Under the pieces are notes generated by a model. It was not told where the DNA came from, searched no databases, and saw nothing but the letters and a program-made list of their open reading frames with translations. From contig JBKPRD010000059.1 in assembly GCA_046734415.1 (NCBI GenBank), positions 13,197 through 77,196 of the forward strand: 64,000 nt of DNA. Direction: 5' to 3'. The first letter of the stretch is position 1. Every line of letters starts with the position of its first letter. Source of the DNA: DATBLE01 sp046734415 (GTDB taxonomy: Bacteria; Actinomycetota; Thermoleophilia; Gaiellales; Gaiellaceae). The translations under genes were made by a program, and so were the position numbers. This document shows positions 50,954-60,051 of the stretch, piece by piece.

Positions 50954-51831
50954 TCGCGCACTGGGACGAGGTGGACGGCCGCGTCCTCGAGCGCGGCCCG
51001 ATGCGGCTGACGCGGATCGATCTCGGCGACGCCATCGGCTCCGACCGGATCGGCGTCGCGCTCTTGAAGGTCCAGCCGGGCGGCCGCTCGTCGCCCGTGC
51101 ACTGCGAGCTCGCCGAGGAGGAGATCTTCTACGTGCTGCGCGGTTCCGGGCTGCTCTGGCAGGACGACGGCAACGGCCCGAAGACGTACGAGGTGCACGC
51201 CGGAGACTGCATCGTCCATGTCGCCGCGACCGAGTACCACACGCTCGTCGCCGGCGACGACGGGCTCGACGTACTGGCGTTCGGGCAGCGGGTCTGGGCG
51301 ACCGCCAGCTCCCTGCCGCGCGCCGGCGTCCTGCGCATGGAAGAGACGGTCGAGATCTCGACCGGCCCCCACCCCTGGGAGCGGGAGGCGGCGGCCGGTG
51401 ACCTGGAGCTGCCGGAGCCGAGCCCGCGCCCGAAGAACGTCCTCGCGTTCGCGGACGCCCCCGTGATCCTGAACGGGACCGTGCGCATCCTCGGGGACAC
51501 GGCCGGCTCGGTCCGCACAGGCCTGAACTCGCTGACGATGACCCCAGGCGGCGATCCCTACGTCCCCCACTGCCACTCCGCAGAGGAGGAGATCTTCGTC
51601 GTCCTCGAAGGCGCCGGGATCGTCCGGCTCGGCGACGAGGAGCACCCCGTGCGCGCAGGCCACGCGGTCTCGAGGCGGCCTGGCACGGGCGTCCCGCACT
51701 CCTTCGTCGCCACCGAGGGCCCGTTCACGCACCTCGCCTACGGCACGCGCGAACCGAACGACATCGCCTACTACCCCGAGACGGGAGAGATCCTCCTGCG
51801 CGGCGTGGGCGTGACGCTGAAGGCGCAGTAG
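50950..51831 (+). CDS. Bicupin protein of the urate operon
   Basis: This 293-aa protein has two cupin domains. The first has PVHCELAEEEIFYVLRGSG and DCIVHVAATEYHTLV; the second has PHCHSAEEEIFVVLEGAGI and GTGVPHSFVATEG. Both keep metal ligands. Bicupins in purine pathways include (S)-ureidoglycine aminohydrolase, but this protein does not clearly match that enzyme. It overlaps the DUF3830 gene by 4 bp. A catabolic role after allantoin is possible but unproven. Confidence 0.8.
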   Translation: MIAHWDEVDGRVLERGPMRLTRIDLGDAIGSDRIGVALLKVQPGGRSSPVHCELAEEEIFYVLRGSGLLWQDDGNGPKTYEVHAGDCIVHVAATEYHTLVAGDDGLDVLAFGQRVWATASSLPRAGVLRMEETVEISTGPHPWEREAAAGDLELPEPSPRPKNVLAFADAPVILNGTVRILGDTAGSVRTGLNSLTMTPGGDPYVPHCHSAEEEIFVVLEGAGIVRLGDEEHPVRAGHAVSRRPGTGVPHSFVATEGPFTHLAYGTREPNDIAYYPETGEILLRGVGVTLKAQ

Positions 51832-51840
51832 GCTCTGGCG

Positions 51841-52479
51841 GTGACCGAGGACTGGCGGGTGACCGCGACGCTCGACGAGGAAGGCCTCGTCGGGCGCCTG
51901 CTCGATCGCCTTCGCCGCCACGAGGTCGAGGACGCCGTGGTCGCGCGGCTCGGCGGGCGTGTCGTCGTCACCACGGGCCCCTCCCATGTCTTCGTGTACT
52001 CGGACAGCCCGGAAGCCGCACGCGAGGCAGAGCACCTCCTGCGCGAGGTTTCGGCGGCGCACGGCATCACCGCCGACGTCGCCGTCCACCGCTGGCATCC
52101 CCTGGAGGAACAGTGGGAGGACGCGACCGTGCCCTTGCCTCAGACCGAGGAAGAACGAGACGTCGAGCGCAGGCGCCTGGAGGAGCAGGAGACGGAGCAG
52201 TCCCAGCGGACCGGACTTGCGGAATGGGAGGTCCGGGTGGAGCTCGAGTCGCACGACGCTGCGGCAGAGCTCGCCGACAAGCTCGCCGAGGAGGGGCTGG
52301 AACCCGTCCGCAGGTGGACGTACCTGGTGGTCGGGGCGAACAATCGGAGCGACGCCGAGGCGTTGGCCGAGCGTCTCGAAGAAGAGGCGCCTCCCGGCAG
52401 CACGATCACCGTCGAGGGGGGCCCCGCGATGGCGCGGGAGGGAACGGCAGGGACCCTGTTCGCCGCGTGGTTCGACTAG
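51841..52479 (+). CDS. Acidic protein made of two similar alpha/beta modules, unknown function
   Basis: This 212-aa protein starts at a GTG about 5 bp after a TAGGCT -10-like box. Its two halves look alike: WRVTATLDEEGLVGRLLDRL in the first and WEVRVELESHDAAAELADKL in the second, each followed by a strand pair and a helix (SDSPEAAREAEHLL; RSDAEALAERLEEE). A highly charged linker (EEERDVERRRLEEQETEQ) joins them. It looks like an internal duplication of an ACT- or SPOR-like unit. No family is recognised. Confidence 0.7.
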   Translation: MTEDWRVTATLDEEGLVGRLLDRLRRHEVEDAVVARLGGRVVVTTGPSHVFVYSDSPEAAREAEHLLREVSAAHGITADVAVHRWHPLEEQWEDATVPLPQTEEERDVERRRLEEQETEQSQRTGLAEWEVRVELESHDAAAELADKLAEEGLEPVRRWTYLVVGANNRSDAEALAERLEEEAPPGSTITVEGGPAMAREGTAGTLFAAWFD

Positions 52480-52690
52480 CCGTCGAGACGCTCGAGCGCG
52501 CCCGCCAGCACGTCGACCGCGAGCTCGACGTCCTCCTCGGACAGAGCTCGTCCGGTGAGTGCGAGATGCCGCCGTCACCTCGCCGACCGTGGCGACCGCG
52601 CCGTACGACCGACCCCCGCTTCGCCCGCTCGACCGCCTCGATCGCGGCGACGCCGCCGAGGGCGCCGTCGAACTCGAGCCGCTCCATCAC
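52476..52690 (-). pseudogene. Remnant of an M20 allantoate amidohydrolase/carbamoylase gene
   Basis: Read on the minus strand, fragments of one M20 zinc hydrolase appear in correct order with the middle missing. First comes RLEFDGALGGVAAIEAVERA, matching the GGRFDGALG metal-binding region. Next is YGAVATVGEV in another frame. Then GGISHSPDE, the diagnostic C-terminal motif, and after a frameshift LSEEDVELAVDVLAGALERLDG and TAG. This fits AllC-type allantoate amidohydrolases and N-carbamoyl amino-acid hydrolases. It fills most of the 335-bp gap after the urate operon. No functional product is possible. Confidence 0.75.
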
Positions 52691-52814
52691 GCGCACCGGG
52701 CGATGGTACGGCAGGCCGAACCCCCAGACGCCTGGCAGCCCTATTCCCGCGAGCGGCGCGGTCGAGGACGATCCGCGCAGCGAAAGCCCGAACGACCGAA
52801 AGGAGGAAGGCGAC

Positions 52815-53273
52815 ATGAACCCCTACGACGTGACGAGCTCCTTCGTCCGCATCGTCGACGCAGACCCCCGGCAGGCCCGCGAGGTGCTGACCCGGATCGA
52901 CCCGATGCGCTCGCTCGCCGACCGCCTCTCGGCGCTCGGGCTGGACGACCGGACGATGTGGGCCAACGGCGACGACGAGCTGACGTACCGCCTGGTCTGG
53001 CGCTTCGGCGACGACCGCGGAAGCGCGATGCTCGACTGGCGGCTGACGATCGACCGCGACGCCGCCGGGCGGACGGTGCTGAACGTGAAGCTGGCCGGCC
53101 GCGGGAGCGACGCCGCCGCGAGGGCCCGCGTGCTCTCGAGCTGGATGCTCCTCGAGGAGCTCGCCGAGAACCACACGCGCCGCCTGGCGCGCACCGTCGA
53201 CGAGTTCGTCAACGCGGACGACTACGAGCACGACCTCGCCGCCGACCCGCCACAGCTCCTCAGGGTGGTCTAG
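52815..53273 (+). CDS. Uncharacterised SRPBCC-like protein
   Basis: This 152-aa protein (MNPYDVTSSFVRIVDADPRQAREVLTRIDP when read in two pieces) has alternating strands and a long C-terminal helix (LEELAENHTRRLARTVDEFV), similar to START/SRPBCC barrels. A strong GGAGGAAGG precedes the ATG at 52815. There are no catalytic motifs. The ligand and role are unknown. Confidence 0.65.
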   Translation: MNPYDVTSSFVRIVDADPRQAREVLTRIDPMRSLADRLSALGLDDRTMWANGDDELTYRLVWRFGDDRGSAMLDWRLTIDRDAAGRTVLNVKLAGRGSDAAARARVLSSWMLLEELAENHTRRLARTVDEFVNADDYEHDLAADPPQLLRVV

Positions 53274-53298
53274 CGGCGGGGATCGCCGAGCTGTTTCC

Positions 53299-54765
53299 CT
53301 AGAGCCCGAACGGATTGATCGGCTTCGGGCTGGTGTTGACGATCACGCTCTTCGTCTCCAGGTACAGGTCGAGCGTCTCGAGCCCGAGCTCGCGGCCGAA
53401 GCCGGACTGCTTGTAACCGCCGAACGGGATTCCGGGGAACGCCGTGTACGGCATATTGATCCCGATGGTGCCGGACCTGATGCGCGCCGCGAGCCGGTGG
53501 CCGCGCGCCGGGTCGCCCGTCCAGACCGTCGCCACAAGCCCGTACCGGACGTCGTTGGCGATCCTGATCGCGTCGGCCTCGTCCTCGAACGGGATCACCG
53601 TCACAACCGGCCCGAAGATCTCCTCCTGCGCGACCGTCATCGAGCTGTCGACCTGCGCGATCACGGTCGGCGGGTAGAAGGCGCCTGCCCCGTCCGCGGG
53701 CTCGCCGCCGAGCACGACCTCGGCGCCCTCGCCGCGCCCCTGCTCGACGAAGCCGTGGACCTTCTCCCGGTGCTCGGTCGAGATCAGCGAGCCGACCTGG
53801 GTCTCGGGGTCGAGCGGGTCGCCGAGCTTCAGGGTTCGCGCCTTGTCCGCGAACTCGGAGACGAAGTCGTCGTAGAGCGGGCGCTCGACGAGCACGCGCG
53901 AGCGCGCCTCGCAGCTCTGGCCGGCCGAGTAGAAGATCGACCAGACGGAGCTCGGAATCGCGCTGGCGAGGTCGGCGTCGGCGAAGACGAGGTTCGGGCT
54001 CTTGCCGCCAAGCTCGAGGGTCAGCCGCTTCACCGGGTCCGCCGCCAGCCGCATGATCTCCGACCCCGTCGCCGTCGACCCGGTGAAGGCCACCTTGTCG
54101 ACGCCCGGGTGACGCACGAGATAGGCCCCGGTCGTCGGCCCCGGGCCGGGGACGACGTTGATCGACCCGGGGGGAAAACCGACCTCGGTCGCGAGCTCCG
54201 CGAGCCGCAACGCCGTCAGGGGCGTCTTCTGGTCGGGCTTGAGGACGATCGAGCAGCCGGCCGCGAGCGCCGGCGCGAGCTTCCAGGTCGCCATCATCAG
54301 CGGGTAGTTCCACGGCACGATTGCCCCGACGACGCCGACCGGCTCCTTCAGCGAGTAGAAGAGGAGCGAGCCTCCGATCGGGTTCGAGCGTCCGCCGATC
54401 GTGGCGATCGCAGCGCCGTAGAAGCGGAAGTTCTCGACCGCCTGGAAGAGCTCTGCCTTGACCGACGAGATCGCCTTGCCGACGTTGCGCGTCTCGAGCT
54501 CGGCGAACTCGCCGCGGTTGTCGGTGATCGAGTCCGCGAGCGCGTGCAGGAGCCGCGAGCGCTCCGTGGGGGAGGTCTTCCCCCAGTCGCCCGCCAGTGC
54601 GCCGCGGGCCGCCTCGACCGCGCTGTCGACCTCGGCCTCGCCGGCCAGCTGGACGGTCGCCAGCGGCCGGCCCGTGGCCGGCTCGACGAGCTCGCGGGAC
54701 TCCGAGCCCTCGACCTGCTCGCCGCCGATGAAAAGACCCGCCTCGCGCTCCGCGGTCGCGCTCAC
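53299..54765 (-). CDS. NAD(P)-dependent aldehyde dehydrogenase
   Basis: This 488-aa protein has the catalytic glutamate in LTLELGGKSPNLVF, the nucleophilic cysteine in SAGQSCEARSRVLVE, and the cofactor region IVPWNYPLMMATWKLAPALA with AFTGSTATGSEIM. It resembles betaine/gamma-aminobutyraldehyde dehydrogenases. The GTG at 54765 overlaps the stop of the DUF885 gene (GTGA). Lying in one operon with a PaaJ-like thiolase, it may serve aromatic or amine catabolism, but the substrate cannot be read. Confidence 0.92.
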   Translation of the reverse strand: MSATAEREAGLFIGGEQVEGSESRELVEPATGRPLATVQLAGEAEVDSAVEAARGALAGDWGKTSPTERSRLLHALADSITDNRGEFAELETRNVGKAISSVKAELFQAVENFRFYGAAIATIGGRSNPIGGSLLFYSLKEPVGVVGAIVPWNYPLMMATWKLAPALAAGCSIVLKPDQKTPLTALRLAELATEVGFPPGSINVVPGPGPTTGAYLVRHPGVDKVAFTGSTATGSEIMRLAADPVKRLTLELGGKSPNLVFADADLASAIPSSVWSIFYSAGQSCEARSRVLVERPLYDDFVSEFADKARTLKLGDPLDPETQVGSLISTEHREKVHGFVEQGRGEGAEVVLGGEPADGAGAFYPPTVIAQVDSSMTVAQEEIFGPVVTVIPFEDEADAIRIANDVRYGLVATVWTGDPARGHRLAARIRSGTIGINMPYTAFPGIPFGGYKQSGFGRELGLETLDLYLETKSVIVNTSPKPINPFGL

Positions 54766-55921
54766 GGGTTTGACGATACCGAGGGCAGCAAGTCGGAAAC
54801 GCGGATGTGCTCGGTCAGCAGCTGCGCGAACCGGCGTCGGTCGCCGCCGACCCAGCGCCGGCACAGGTCACCGCCGGCCGAGTAGTTGATCACGTACGCA
54901 CGCCAGGTCGGGTCGGTGACGAAGCGGACGCTCTGCGCGGCCTGCTCCGGCGCGACGAGCCCCCACCGCTCCAGGTAAGCCTGCGCCTCCTCCGGCGACG
55001 CGCCGTCCTCGTGGATCATCAGTGCCGCATCGAGCCCGAGCCGCCGCAGCGGACCTCGAGCCACACGAACTGCGCGTTCTGCCGCGAAATCGTACTCGAT
55101 TCCGTGCCGACTGAGCGCGTCCGCCAGCCGGGCGCCGACGTCGCCGTCGAGGACGACCGACGGGCCGGTCTCCGCAACCCCCTCCTGGAGCAGCGCGGCC
55201 GGCGTCGGCACGAGCTGGATCGACTCCTCGAGCTCGCCGCGCTCGCGGATGAACCGCTGCTCCTTGAGCGCGTGCTCCGTGTGGTGGCCGGGGTAGACCT
55301 CGTGAGCGGCCAGCTCGACGAGGTCGTCGGGGATGTCCGGCTGGTCGAGGTTGACGACGACCCGGCTGCGGAGCCCGCCGAGGTAGTAGTTGAACGCCCA
55401 CCACGGCTCGTCCCGGACCCCCTCCACGACGAGCCCCTCTCCCTCCGGCAGCCCGACCACCCGCACGGTCTCTGCCCGCAGGATCTCGACCACGTCTCGC
55501 AGCGCAGGGACGACCTTCTCGGCCGGGACGAGCCGGCTCTCGCGCCATTCCCGATACCGCCTTCCGAGGTCCCCCTTCCCCGGAAGCAGCTCCTCGAGCC
55601 GCTCGTGGGCCGAGTCGTAGGTCGTGGTGTCGCCGCGCTCGGGGCGAACGCCGTAGGAGCCTTCGACCTCCTCCGAGTACGAGAGCTCCGCCCCGGAGAG
55701 CACCCCAGCATACGTCCGCAGTCCGCGAACCTGATCCTGCAGCCACCCGTCCTCGAGTGCGCCGAGGAGCGCGTCGGCATCCGTGACGAGCGCCGCCGGG
55801 TCGGCGAGCGGCTCGGCGTCCACCTGCTCCTTCAGCTCGGGCGGTCCGTGGTACGCGTCGACGAGGCCGTCGACATGGCGGCCGAGCCGCAGCCCGAGGA
55901 GGATGTAATCCTCGGCCGCGC

Positions 55922-55925
<4 letters not shown>
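54762..55925 (-). CDS. DUF885-family metallopeptidase-like protein
   Basis: This 387-aa helical protein has the metal motif AAHEVYPGHHTEH (H208, E209, H214, H215), the DUF885 version of a gluzincin site. It has no signal peptide and is shorter than the 550-600 aa of typical DUF885 proteins. Its substrate is unknown; relatives are carboxypeptidase-like. The start overlaps the thiolase stop by 4 bp and the stop overlaps the aldehyde dehydrogenase start. Confidence 0.82.
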
Positions 55926-57097
<1,172 letters not shown>

Positions 57098-57139
57098 AAC
57101 CGGCCAGTCTAGAAGCCGGTCGTGCCCCTGCCGCGCTAC

Positions 57140-57616
57140 TCAGTAGCCGTACCCGCCTGGGGAGGGCGACGGCTTCGGCGCCGCCCTGGCGCCGACCGTG
57201 GTCGCGTGCCAGACACCGACGTCCCTGAAGCCCTCGCCGCGGACGTCGCCGCGCCTGGTGTCCTGGGCGAAGGTGTACAGCGGTGCGCCCTTGTAGGTGA
57301 CCTGCATCCGGCCGTCGGGCCGCCTGACCGTTCCGAGCGGGACCCGTGCGGAGGGCCTTTGTCCCCTCGGGACGACCAACGGGTGCCACAGAGAGCGGCA
57401 CGTGGCGTCGGTGCAGACGAAACGCCCGCGTCGCTCGGCGCTGAGGTTGTAGAGGGTCCGACCGCTTCGATTGACGAGAATCGTCGCGTTCAGCCGTGCG
57501 TTGTGGGCCGTGGTGACGAGCGGCGTGGGGGCTGCGAAGGCCGTCGTCGCCAGCACAGCCGAGACGGCCAGGACTGCAGCGGTCCACGCGGCCGCTCGCT
57601 TGAGGGTGATGCTCAT
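57140..57616 (-). CDS. Secreted COG4315-type repeat protein (YxFxxD motif) with C-terminal GGYGY
   Basis: This 158-aa protein has a signal peptide (MSITLKRAAAWTAAVLAVSA...FAA) and the Lipoprotein_15/COG4315 repeats: RSGRTLYNLSAERRGRFVCT with CRSLWHPLV, and a second copy YKGAPLYTFAQDTRRGDVRGE. No lipobox is present. After the domain comes a KPSPSP linker and the terminal GGYGY, shared with the CHRD protein at 62.6-63.1 kb. The function is unknown; it is presumably extracellular. Confidence 0.82.
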   Translation of the reverse strand: MSITLKRAAAWTAAVLAVSAVLATTAFAAPTPLVTTAHNARLNATILVNRSGRTLYNLSAERRGRFVCTDATCRSLWHPLVVPRGQRPSARVPLGTVRRPDGRMQVTYKGAPLYTFAQDTRRGDVRGEGFRDVGVWHATTVGARAAPKPSPSPGGYGY

Positions 57617-57681
57617 CTGAGGCTCCTTTCCGAACCGACCCCGTCATCTGCGAGTACGGGCGGAACGGCCGGCCGGATTCG

Positions 57682-58509
57682 TCAGCCGACGAAGTCGACC
57701 TGGACGGGACGGTCGAAGGCGCCGATCGCCTCGCCGCGCCGGAGCAGCTCGCGGACGGCGGCGCGGCCCTCCTCGCCGTAGTCCTGCGTAAGCTCGTTCA
57801 CGTACATGCCGACGAACCGGTCCCCGAGCGAGAGGTCGAGCCCGCGCCCGAACTGGAGCGCGTAGCGCATCGCCTCCTCCCGGTTGGCCAGCCCCGTCGC
57901 GATCGACTCCGCGAGCACCTCAGAGAGGTCGTGCAGCTTCTCCCCGCCGAGGTCTCGGCGGGCGACGTTCGCCCCCAGCGGCAGGGGTAGCCCCGTCTCG
58001 AGCAGCCACCACTCGCCGAGGTCGACGGCCTTCTGCAGACCCTCGTCGGCGTACGTCAGCTGGCCCTCGTGGATCAGCAGCCCCGCCTCCGCCTCGCCGT
58101 CCCGGACCGCCTCGAGGATCTCGTCGAAGGGCAGCACGCGGTAGCGGAAGTCGCCGAGGTAGAACCGGAGGACGAGGAAGGCGGTCGTCATCGCCCCGGG
58201 CACGGCGATCTCGACGTCGCGCAGCTGCTCCTTGGTCGACTCGCCACGTGTGACGACGACGGGGCCGTAGCCGTTGCCCATGCTGGCGCCGTGCGGCAGC
58301 AGCACGTAGCGGTCCTGGACGAACGGGTAGGCATGCAGCGAGATCGCCGTCACCTCCAGCCGTCCCTCGAGCGCCCACTCGTTCAGCGTCTGGATGTCGC
58401 GCAGAACGTGCTCGAACTCGAAGCCGCGGGTGTCGATCCGGTCCACGGCGAGCGCCCAGAACATGAAGGCGTCGTCGGCATCGGGACTGTGGCCGAGACG
58501 GATCAGCAT
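57682..58509 (-). CDS. mqnD: 1,4-dihydroxy-6-naphthoate synthase
   Basis: This enzyme of the futalosine menaquinone pathway acts after MqnC. The 275-aa protein begins LIRLGHSPDADDAFMFWALA, the family signature, with HVLRDIQTLNEWALEG and GNGYGPVVVTRGE forming the ligand pocket of its periplasmic-binding-protein fold. The UbiD-type gene at the left edge could act downstream in the same pathway. The other mqn genes are not in the window. Confidence 0.9.
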   Translation of the reverse strand: MLIRLGHSPDADDAFMFWALAVDRIDTRGFEFEHVLRDIQTLNEWALEGRLEVTAISLHAYPFVQDRYVLLPHGASMGNGYGPVVVTRGESTKEQLRDVEIAVPGAMTTAFLVLRFYLGDFRYRVLPFDEILEAVRDGEAEAGLLIHEGQLTYADEGLQKAVDLGEWWLLETGLPLPLGANVARRDLGGEKLHDLSEVLAESIATGLANREEAMRYALQFGRGLDLSLGDRFVGMYVNELTQDYGEEGRAAVRELLRRGEAIGAFDRPVQVDFVG

Positions 58510-58521
58510 CGCCGCAGCAGG

Positions 58522-58866
58522 CTACCTACGGCCGAAGAACCAGCGCTCCAGCGGGCCGAGGATCTCGCTGCGGCGGAACGGGGCGCAGCGGACGGTCGAG
58601 CCGTCGCCCTCGGAGACGCTGACGTCGTCCTCCAGCGTGTCGTTCGCGGCGTCGAGCGCGTCCTGGAGCTCGTAGCCCTCGAACAGGTAGTCGCCCGCGC
58701 GCGGCTCGTCGCTCGGACGATGTTGCGGATTGACCGCACGGCCGACCGCCCAGACGCCGCCCTCCTTGCGCTCGATCCAGATCACGATCCGCTCGCGCGC
58801 ACCGCCGTCGTCGAAGCCGTCGATCACGCGCTCCGCGAACCGGCCCGCCTGCGACTTCCTGGGCAA
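58522..58866 (-). CDS. Conserved-looking 114-aa protein, unknown function
   Basis: The frame runs from a TTG at 58866 (LPRKSQAGRFAERVIDGFDDG) and ends in LERWFFGRR. It contains a beta-rich middle (ERIVIWIERKEGGVWAVGRAV) and an acidic helix (ELQDALDAANDTLEDDVSV). No better start codon is present, which lowers confidence in the exact N-terminus. It lies 12 bp past the mqnD start on the same strand and diverges from the small gene at 58891. Confidence 0.6.
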   Translation of the reverse strand: MPRKSQAGRFAERVIDGFDDGGARERIVIWIERKEGGVWAVGRAVNPQHRPSDEPRAGDYLFEGYELQDALDAANDTLEDDVSVSEGDGSTVRCAPFRRSEILGPLERWFFGRR

Positions 58867-58877
58867 CCGAGCAAGGA

Positions 58878-58883
58878 TACAAT
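58878..58883 (+). promoter_or_regulatory. -10 box for the 87-aa gene (leaderless)
   Basis: TACAAT lies 7 bp before the GTG at 58891, so the mRNA would begin at or next to the start codon. It is an almost consensus -10 in otherwise GC-rich DNA. No clear -35 is seen. Confidence 0.5.
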
Positions 58884-58890
58884 CGCCCGA

Positions 58891-59154
58891 GTGGGGGCGA
58901 TCGGCAGGTTCTTCCGCGGGGTCTTCTCGTTCCTCGGCTCGAGCTCGGGGAAGCAGGACAGCGTCGCCGCCTACATCGTCCGCGAGCACGACCGCGGGCG
59001 GACGATGGCAGACATCCTCGACGACCCCTACGTCCTCAACCGCTGCACGCCGAGGGAGCTGGACCGGCTGCTCGACCGCCCCGACCTGATCGCGGCGATC
59101 GGCGACGACATGGCCGAGGCCCGCGCAGCCCTACCGGGCGCCGGCGCCGGCTAG
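58891..59154 (+). CDS. Small protein of unknown function (87 aa)
   Basis: The protein opens with a hydrophobic-basic segment (GAIGRFFRGVFSFLGSSSG) and continues as a helical domain (AYIVREHDRGRTMADILDDP, CTPRELDRLLDRPDLIAAI), recalling short helix-turn-helix or coiled modules. It ends in GAGAG. A TACAAT -10 box lies 7 bp upstream. Its end overlaps the converging cyclodeaminase-family gene by 24 bp. No family is recognised. Confidence 0.6.
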   Translation: MGAIGRFFRGVFSFLGSSSGKQDSVAAYIVREHDRGRTMADILDDPYVLNRCTPRELDRLLDRPDLIAAIGDDMAEARAALPGAGAG

Positions 59155-60006
59155 CTCCACCACCCGCGCGGCGACCGCGAGGTCCCACGCCGCGAGGCCG
59201 TTCGACTTGAAGACGACGATGTCGTCGTCGGCCTGACGGCCCGGCAGCCCGCCGGCGACGACCTCCTGGAGCTCGTGCACCTCGAGCCAGTCGAGCACGC
59301 CTTGCTCCACCGGCTCGATCAGGTCTCCCGACTCGATCTTCGCGTCCGCCAGCGAGTCGCAGCACACGAGCGCCGCCCGCTCGAGCACCGCATTGTCGAG
59401 CTCGCGTGCCTGCGGCCGGTTCGCCCCCGCGGCGCAGACCACCGCGCCCGGCCGCAGCCACTCGCCGCGCAGTACCGGATCGCGCGAGGTCGTGATCGTG
59501 ACGACGACGTCCGCGCCGGCCGGATCCCGGTGGCTCTCGCCGGCCTCCGCGCCGACCTCGCGGCAGAACTCCGCGAGCCGCTTCTCGCTGCGGCAGAAGG
59601 CGACGACCTGCGCGATTCCCGGTAGCGCCTCCCGGATGCACGCGACCTGCGAGCGCGCCTGCCATCCGCAGCCGATCACGCCCAGCGTGCGGGCGCCGGG
59701 CCGCGCGAGGTACTTCGCCGCCACCGCCGACGCGGCGCCCGTGCGCAGCTGGCCGAGCCGGTCGGCGTCGATCAGCGCCCTGGTCTCGGCGCCGTCGAAG
59801 AGGACGACGACGAACGCCGCGCCTTCCTCCCGCGCGGTGTAGGTCTTCACGCAGGCGAGGCCGCGTCCGCGGTCGACCGCGGACATGACCGCGAGGGCAC
59901 CGCCGTCGAGCCGGACACGGTACCGCGGTACGTTCTCGATCTCGCCGGCGGCGAGGCGACGGAACGAGTCCTCGACCGCCTCGACCGCGTCGGCGGGGGT
60001 GAGCAA
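59131..60006 (-). CDS. Ornithine cyclodeaminase/mu-crystallin family protein
   Basis: This 291-aa protein has the family blocks TPADAVEAVEDSFRRLAAGE, CVKTYTAREEGAAFVVVLFD, LGQLRTGAASAVAAKYLARPGA and the NAD loop TLGVIGCGWQARSQ. Relatives act as ornithine cyclodeaminase, alanine dehydrogenase or ketimine reductase. The first usable start is a TTG at 60006; N-terminal sequence of family type (LNLSEADVARL) lies before it in frame, so a CTG start upstream is possible. At 291 aa it is slightly short. Confidence 0.85.
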   Translation of the reverse strand: MLTPADAVEAVEDSFRRLAAGEIENVPRYRVRLDGGALAVMSAVDRGRGLACVKTYTAREEGAAFVVVLFDGAETRALIDADRLGQLRTGAASAVAAKYLARPGARTLGVIGCGWQARSQVACIREALPGIAQVVAFCRSEKRLAEFCREVGAEAGESHRDPAGADVVVTITTSRDPVLRGEWLRPGAVVCAAGANRPQARELDNAVLERAALVCCDSLADAKIESGDLIEPVEQGVLDWLEVHELQEVVAGGLPGRQADDDIVVFKSNGLAAWDLAVAARVVELAGAGAR

Positions 60007-60051
60007 TCGGGCGACGTCGGCTTCTGAGAGGTTCAGCGCCAGGCCGAGAGT

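Noticed and set aside
52406..52816. A 136-codon minus-strand open frame overlapping the unknown protein and the amidohydrolase relic
   Set aside because: Its sequence mixes recognisable M20 fragments with out-of-frame Arg/Ser-rich stretches and runs into the neighbouring gene, so it is a relic and not a protein-coding gene.
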